A DNA stretch of 64,000 nucleotides, from contig CAMXCT020000451.1 in NCBI GenBank assembly GCA_947184155.2, forward strand, positions 62,001 to 126,000. The letters are read 5' to 3'. Position 1 is the first letter of the stretch; every line of letters begins with the position of its first letter. The position numbers and the translations under genes were made by a program. Under the pieces are notes generated by a model. The model was given only the letters and a program-made list of their open reading frames with translations. It was not told the origin of the DNA and ran no database searches. This document shows positions 58,586 through 64,000 of the stretch, piece by piece. The stretch is from Cladocopium goreaui (taxonomy: Eukaryota; Sar; Dinophyceae; Suessiales; Symbiodiniaceae).

Positions 58586-59338
58586 GTAATCATAAGGTAC
58601 TAATTCCACAGGTAGCGGTTTTGTGAAGTCAAGCCGGCATTCTGACAGGAGAAATGCCAGGATTTTCTTTCTTATCTACTGTATAGGATTTTGAGATGGA
58701 TATCCTGGTTCCACCCATCCTTGAGACGATTCTTGCAGTTGACCGGAGCATCCCCGATGACTCTAACCATCCCCAAACATATTTTGAGGTTTCCCTATTA
58801 AAGAGGACCTCTTGCTAGAATAAAAGGGTCTGAGTCTGAGTGTCAAGGATGGACTCATCGTTAAATATATCGTAAGCCTATATCACTGCCAAAAAGAATC
58901 AACAAAGATAGACAATAATTTTACCACCGCTTGAGACAGATTTTGCTTCTCTCTCTTTCTGAGGATACAAGTTTTCTATGCCAGAAGTTTGCCTCACCAC
59001 GTGTTCATTTAGTTTTGCCATGTTTTGCCACATTCACCACTCCGAGGCCAAGAAGACGTCCCAGTGGAGACATTTGTGAAGGGTGGTCCAGTGTGCAGGC
59101 TGACCTTTTCCAACAGACGATGTCTTGACCAAAGGGTGACCTTTTCAAATAACTTTCAAGGCATTACATTTTGGTGACCAGCACGTCATCGCCAGCTTGC
59201 TCGCCAGCTGCCCCTGCACAGCCGCTCTACCGTGAGCTCCCATGGGCTCTCGGGGGCGTGGCGAACAAACACCACGGCGAGCTTGCAGGCTCTTATTCGG
59301 GCCCGGCTGGAACAGTATCGCGAGATCGCAGACTAGAG

Positions 59339-59437
59339 AAAATGCCCGATAAAATGGTAGAATATGTGCTAAATATATTGCCAGATAAGATGTCAGATAG
59401 AGTGTCAGAGAAAATGCCAGAGATAATGCCAGGCTAA
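59339..59437 (+). repeat. Second, shorter copy of the ATGCCAGATA repeat
   Basis: AAAATGCCCGATAAAATGGT and following units match the 57.05-57.59 kb array, and the sequence after it (TGTGGTGGGGATCACTCGAAG, 59450-59470) matches that after the first array (ATGGTGGGGATCACACGAAG, 57600-57619). The two copies flank the caspase-like frame, so a larger segment was duplicated. Confidence 0.8.
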
Positions 59438-59782
59438 ACGCGGACAGAATGTGGTGGGGATCACTCGAAGAAAGTAATATTTCGCAGACCGTATCAAGCA
59501 GCTAGCAGATGCACCTCACGAGGTGACCTCAACAGCCAAGTTCTGAGACCGCAGCTGCACTCGCCGCGAAGAAAAATGAGGGGAGCGCTCCGGCCCTGGC
59601 CCGTCAGCCACAGATCTGGCTCCAAGGCCAGGAAGTGTATCACACAGCATAATGGGATACAATGGGCCACAACAGGCCCATCCTGTTGTAGAAATTTGGG
59701 TATGATCCTAGGTCCTTATATTAAGACAATGAAATTGTTCTTCCATGTTCTTCCTCAGATTTTGTTGAGCAACATGATATGA

Positions 59783-59880
59783 TAGCCAACCCATATCAAG
59801 CCACGAAGATCACGAAGCAAGTCCTGTGCCAGGCCGTGGTGGCCTGGAATCATGACTTGGGCACCAAACTCTTGAACCAG
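59783..59880 (+). other. Exon of an unrecognised plus-strand gene
   Basis: Reads NPYQATKITKQVLCQAVVAW and then NHDLGTKLLNQ, ending at a good CAG|GTGGGT donor. Acceptor probably ATGATAG. No family assigned. Confidence 0.45.
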
Positions 59881-60727
59881 GTGGGTTCAAAGCGGACTTG
59901 ATGGGTGGCAAAACTGGGGAATGATTTGGATGTGTGTGTGTGTGTGGGTGAATTTGTCGTCTCTTGCCCATTTTGCAAGTGTCATGTTCAGAACACGGAC
60001 CCGTGGACATCCAACAACATCCTCCTTTGACGTAAACGTTACTGTATTGCGATATTATATAACTTTGAGATGAAGGATAGTGTCGTGGATATGATATAGG
60101 TAGAAAAACATGCGGAATCATGCGGATCAATATAATATGGCCAACCCCCAATGATTGGATTACAGGCAGGTCCTGAGGGTGACTGCATGTTCCTGACTGT
60201 ATCCCTCAACTGAGGGGGACCATTAGAAAAATCTATGTGCGGAATGGTTGGAGTCCAGCGAAGCTCAACCCTGGATGTTGGATGTTGAAGCACTAGAAAC
60301 AAGTTTCAGAGAAACCACCGAGCAAACCCCAGGGCTTGTAATTGAATTTACTGTACGTATTTATAGTCCCTCGAAATGTGGATCGTCTTCCATGACCTTT
60401 GTCACAAAATGGTCCATCGTTGGTCCGAGGGTGACTTTGACCTTTCACCTCAAATTAAAGAACTTCAGCTTCAAAAAGCACTATATAACCCTTCAAATTA
60501 CAGGGTCAGTCCTGTGATGTCCTGTGGATATTTCACCTTCAGTGAACTCAAGTCAACTCCTTTTTCACTGTTCAACCACCCAGCCGTGATGTTGAACCAG
60601 CATGAACCAGCCAAAAATGTTTCAACATGGGAAATAGAAGGACCCCTCGCATATGCTGGTAAAGTCAATGGGTGATCTTAGTAATCTTAGCAACCTTGTT
60701 AAAAAGTTGCAGAGCTGCACCCTTCAG

Positions 60728-60804
60728 CTGTCGTTCCTGAGGTCTTGCGCCACGTTTTGGCACTGACGCCGCAGGCGCATCTGGTTCAGGGCAGCATGCA
60801 CTTT
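60728..60804 (+). other. Exon of an unrecognised plus-strand gene
   Basis: After CACCCTTCAG the frame reads VVPEVLRHVLALTPQAHLVQ and GSMHF, before GTTAGT. Helical and coding-like; probably the same gene as the neighbouring exons. Confidence 0.4.
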
Positions 60805-61107
60805 GTTAGTAGTTGGAAGTACTTTTTGATTGAATCCTCATCATAACAATTGAAATACTCATCAAGCAACCCCAGCTGTTAGTATAGGGCCGAAGTAAGG
60901 GCTTCAACTCAACTGTCCCCACTGGTCCAGTAGGACGCCTTGCGTTGCTTGCGTGCTGTGGGACAACTCCCTGAGAGGGCCAGGCACCTTGGGTTGACAA
61001 CATCCAATTTTGGAGATTTCGGAGACCCCAAAAATATTCAAAAAAACCAAAGGATGAGAAATGGGATATTGGGGCACCAGAATGGGATTGTTTCATGATG
61101 TTTCCAG

Positions 61108-61237
61108 CGATGAGCTCAGATGCTTTCGGGATCAATTGTCGGAAGCACAAACCATATTGAATGAGAAAGTCATCTTCCAGCTGTCCATCACCAGGCCGCC
61201 GGCTGCCATGGTGATCATCACGGCAGAAGTGTCCTGG
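61108..61237 (+). other. Exon of an unrecognised plus-strand gene
   Basis: Acceptor ATGTTTCCAG, donor TGG|GTGAAC. Reads DELRCFRDQLSEAQTILNEK and then VIFQLSITRPPAAMVIITAEVSW. It ends in phase 0, in agreement with the exon at 61394. If not spliced it would stop seven codons later. Confidence 0.45.
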
Positions 61238-61393
61238 GTGAACATGGGGAATTGACCGTTGGAGATGTGGATTTTATCATCAAAACTGGGGCTTGAACCC
61301 TCAATTGTGGAAAGAACCAGGAACAGAAACTGCATGAACTTTTGACATCTCTTATACATATATTCTCACTGTCCACATTGTTTGATTGCAAAG

Positions 61394-61548
61394 AATCAGA
61401 CCAGGCGATATCTTGAGAGTGTGCGGACGTTCGTGAAAGGGATACTTTGGGATTTGGAAAGCTTATCTGATGAGCGAACCCGCCAGCGCATGTCTGCATC
61501 ACGTTTTGCATTGTGTTTAGATTCTAGATCAATTCTATCCGTCCTCAG
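61394..61548 (+). other. Exon of an unrecognised plus-strand gene
   Basis: Reads NQTRRYLESVRTFVKGILWD and then LESLSDERTRQRMSASRFAL, charged and helical, ending at CTCAG|GTGAAT. Phase agrees with the 61237 end. Confidence 0.5.
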
Positions 61549-62208
61549 GTGAATTTTGGTCCACGACATTTGTGTAAACTTGAAGGGAAGATTGTGGTTC
61601 ATATTTTTTGAAGGTCTTGTGTATTGCTTCACAGTGTTGGGCTACTGTAATTGTGACACCAAAGCTGAACCCAACAATATGATTTTGCGGGGCGTCTAGC
61701 TGAGCTGCCTGAAATCTTGAGTGAGGGCTGCTTGAGTCACATGAAATCTGATTCTGACAAAAAACAACTTACACTTTTGGGGTTGTTAGGCCTCATAGAC
61801 ATTCATACGCTACAAGCTACATTTTTCAGTCAGACAGGCCTCAAATGTACTCGTACTTAAGAATTAGGACACCACCTTCCCGGAACTTAGACATGATACA
61901 CTATAATGGAAGCAAAGCAGGACACCATCAAAAGGGGCTGAAGACTGTAACATACTGTAACAACACTTGAGAGCCTGATTTTTTGCAGTGCCATCAGCCA
62001 TGACCAAGCGTGAGCTAATGATCTCGATGGCTTAGACCCCACCAAGCCTCAAACCAGAAAATAACTCTTGTTTCAATCCGCATAGTGTCAAACAATCAAA
62101 TCACAGTTACGTACAGCAGATAGCTTAAGGATGTTCTTTTTTTGCTGCTAAACTTGTTACTGGAATCTCCATTTCACTGCTTGGTGGACTGATTACTCAA
62201 TGACCCAG

Positions 62209-62355
62209 CAGAAGCCCAAGGTGCTCCGCGGTTTACGCGGCTTTGCGCCACCAGAGCTGTGCCATGCTTTGCAGAGCTTCGCGCGTTTGAAGGCGCAGGA
62301 GACGTGCAGGGGCCGGCAGGAGAGTGAAAGGATGGTGTTCATAAGATTCATAGGG
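62209..62355 (+). other. Exon with OPR/heptatricopeptide-like helical repeat
   Basis: Acceptor TGACCCAG and a consensus GGG|GTAAGT donor, phase 0 at both ends. Reads QKPKVLRGLRGFAPPELCHA and then LQSFARLKAQE. The pattern APxELxxALxSFARL resembles the helical repeats of octotricopeptide/RAP-type organelle RNA-binding proteins. One repeat only, so the family call is tentative. Confidence 0.45.
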
Positions 62356-62732
62356 GTAAGTATCCCAACATGGCATCAGCATGCTTTATTTCAGGTTGGT
62401 GAACGAATATGATTCAGCCAGCTGTTTTGATATGTACTTGTCTTTATACCATGCTTGGGACTACATGCTTTGGATCTTGCAACCTTTTTGTGATCAAACC
62501 ATATGATCGATATGTCACATGTCTATATGTTAGTCAAATGTAAATAACAGGTTTGTCGGTTGCCCTTTTCCAGGGGAATGATGCTGAAGTGGAGTTTGTC
62601 TGATGAACCATTTCTGCAACTAACCACCCTGTCAGATCTACAAAATGCATCCAACGTGTTCCAGTACGACGTAACCATTTGATTCCATTGGTACGCAAGG
62701 AGTTTAGCACCGCCCCAACATGTTTGAAAAGT

Positions 62733-63314
62733 TCAACGAAATGGCAAAGTAGATGTCATTCCCTGACTCAAAGCGTCAACTTGCCATAGCCCTTGAGCTA
62801 TCAAGTGGAACTGAAGCAGAAGAAAGCGGCAAAGCCGTCCAAACACAGCACAGCATGTGAAGCCAGTGGCTGCTGATGGAACCTGAGAACAGTTGACACG
62901 TGGATGATCTTTGCTCAGTGTGGGAATCACCAAATTTGCATTGGTCCACGGACTTTTCTCGAAGGCTTGGCTTGACCTAGGATCCTGGATTTTGATGGTA
63001 AAACTCGTTTTTGTCAATACTCTTTGACACCGGGCTGCAAATGGGACTGCCACAGGACCATATACATCAGATTGAATATTGAATAGCACATGTTTATATT
63101 ACAATTTGTTCACCCCGGGGGTTCTCATGGAGGCTCCATAGCTGTTTCGCACAGCATCAAAGCATAGCGCTTCCCATGTCGTTCCCCGATGAGCGAGAGC
63201 AGGAGCGGTGGCCTCTAAAGAAATCAAGTGGATGAGACCACTGGTGAAATCTTCTCCATTGAGAAATTGGTGGAGTCTTGAGCTGATAAAGAAGCGATGC
63301 CCTGGATTGTGCAT
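62733..63314 (-). other. Two adjacent minus-strand ORFs, unknown product
   Basis: Minus-strand frames at 63314-63099 (HNPGHRFFISSRLHQFLNGE and on) and 63089-62733 (SDVYGPVAVPFAARCQRVLT and on) look protein-like, while the plus strand is closed here. No domain and no clear splice sites. A further minus frame at 63886-63665 (FAGQTLRNGQQIFTDGSLGW) may belong with them. Confidence 0.3.
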
Positions 63315-64000
63315 GATAGAGTATTATGATAGTAGAGAATGATGATTGTGTTTCTGATAGTATCAACAAGCCCATGCTATGCTTGGAGATACGCTACATC
63401 GATTTCAGCGGAGTCTGTTTGTGCCTGGGTTCACCTCTCGAGGACGGAGAACCACGACTTGACAGGCAGTGCACGAGAGATTTGGGTGGTTTCAGAGTCC
63501 TGTCCCGGGTCCTAGAGGAATCCGGGTTGTAGCGGTAGAGGCCAGGGGCCGAACACTGGACCTTGTGACCTTGTTGCGAAGGTGATGAGTTGACTTCCTG
63601 TAGCAGTCAAATTAATAATGATGATCACCAATCACGGCAAAATACTCTCTAAACCAACTCCATATCAAGGGTTGTCACCTGGGTGGCAGAGTACGAGGTG
63701 CCCAAGGGTGTCCACAAAGACTCCGTCTTTCAGCAGGATCGTTCTGTGAATTACCCATCCAAGCGATCCATCTGTGAAAATCTGCTGGCCATTTCTCAAT
63801 GTTTGGCCTGCAAACATGAAATCATGATCAGTTATCATGTTTGAGCTCTGGAATGTAGTGGAACCACAAAACCCAGTCACTTGCACTCCACAAGCTGGTT
63901 TAAGCTTTCGATTGCCTAAACAGATTTGATTCTTTGAAATGATGCCACATTCTTGAGGTGTTCGATTTTGTCAGGGTTTCACAATGTTTCACAGGTATTT

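Overview
The window looks like nuclear DNA of a dinoflagellate, probably a Symbiodiniaceae-like alga. This is inferred, not proven. Four things point there: coding islands split into short exons by long introns with GT, GC and odd GT donors and AG|G acceptors; a near-identical tandem array of one intronless gene; a Ty1/copia element with a long charged N-terminus; and abundant minisatellites. There is no operon structure, and no rRNA, tRNA or CRISPR was seen.

Layout. 1-8.7 kb (minus strand) is the 5' LTR, primer-binding site, gag-protease, integrase and start of reverse transcriptase of a copia LTR retrotransposon that runs off the left edge. 8.7-14.4 kb is mostly non-coding, with an AT-rich tract at 11.0-11.6 kb. 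14.4-19.9 kb (plus) is an intron-rich gene for an ATP-grasp domain protein, pieced together from exon islands. 19.9-26.9 kb is sparse: an 11-bp satellite of about 40 copies, two lone candidate exons and two strong inverted repeats.

26.9-43.1 kb is a tandem array of four copies of a secreted 551-residue protein. Its C-terminal third reads as an ERV/ALR-type FAD sulfhydryl oxidase (WCxxC plus a GHN helix). Copies 1, 3 and 4 are intact. Copy 2 is broken by a small frameshift and by an insert of about 850 bp carrying what looks like the first exon of an NNP-type nitrate transporter. Just after copy 2 sits a 1378-bp non-autonomous DNA element with 10-bp terminal inverted repeats and an 8-bp target duplication, and sister units keep the empty site. 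It is full of nested inverted and tandem repeats.

43.2-46.0 kb holds unassigned plus-strand exons. 47.4-51.9 kb (plus) is an atypical short-chain dehydrogenase-like NAD(P)-binding protein in six exons, with a minisatellite block (49.65-51.0 kb) in its largest intron. 53.6-54.3 kb is a second, fragmentary copia remnant. 56.85-59.4 kb has a 41-bp minisatellite, a 12-bp Met-Pro-rich repeat and a caspase-like (C14) reading frame with four in-frame stops but no frame change. 59.8-62.4 kb contains exons of one or more unrecognised plus-strand genes, one resembling an OPR/heptatricopeptide helical repeat. 62.7-63.9 kb has weak minus-strand ORFs.

The genes do not form an obvious pathway. The clearest biological theme is amplification and homogenisation of a probable extracellular or ER disulfide-forming enzyme, with one copy decaying under insertions. 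Exon coordinates come from reading frame, phase and family resemblance only; no transcript or database search was available.
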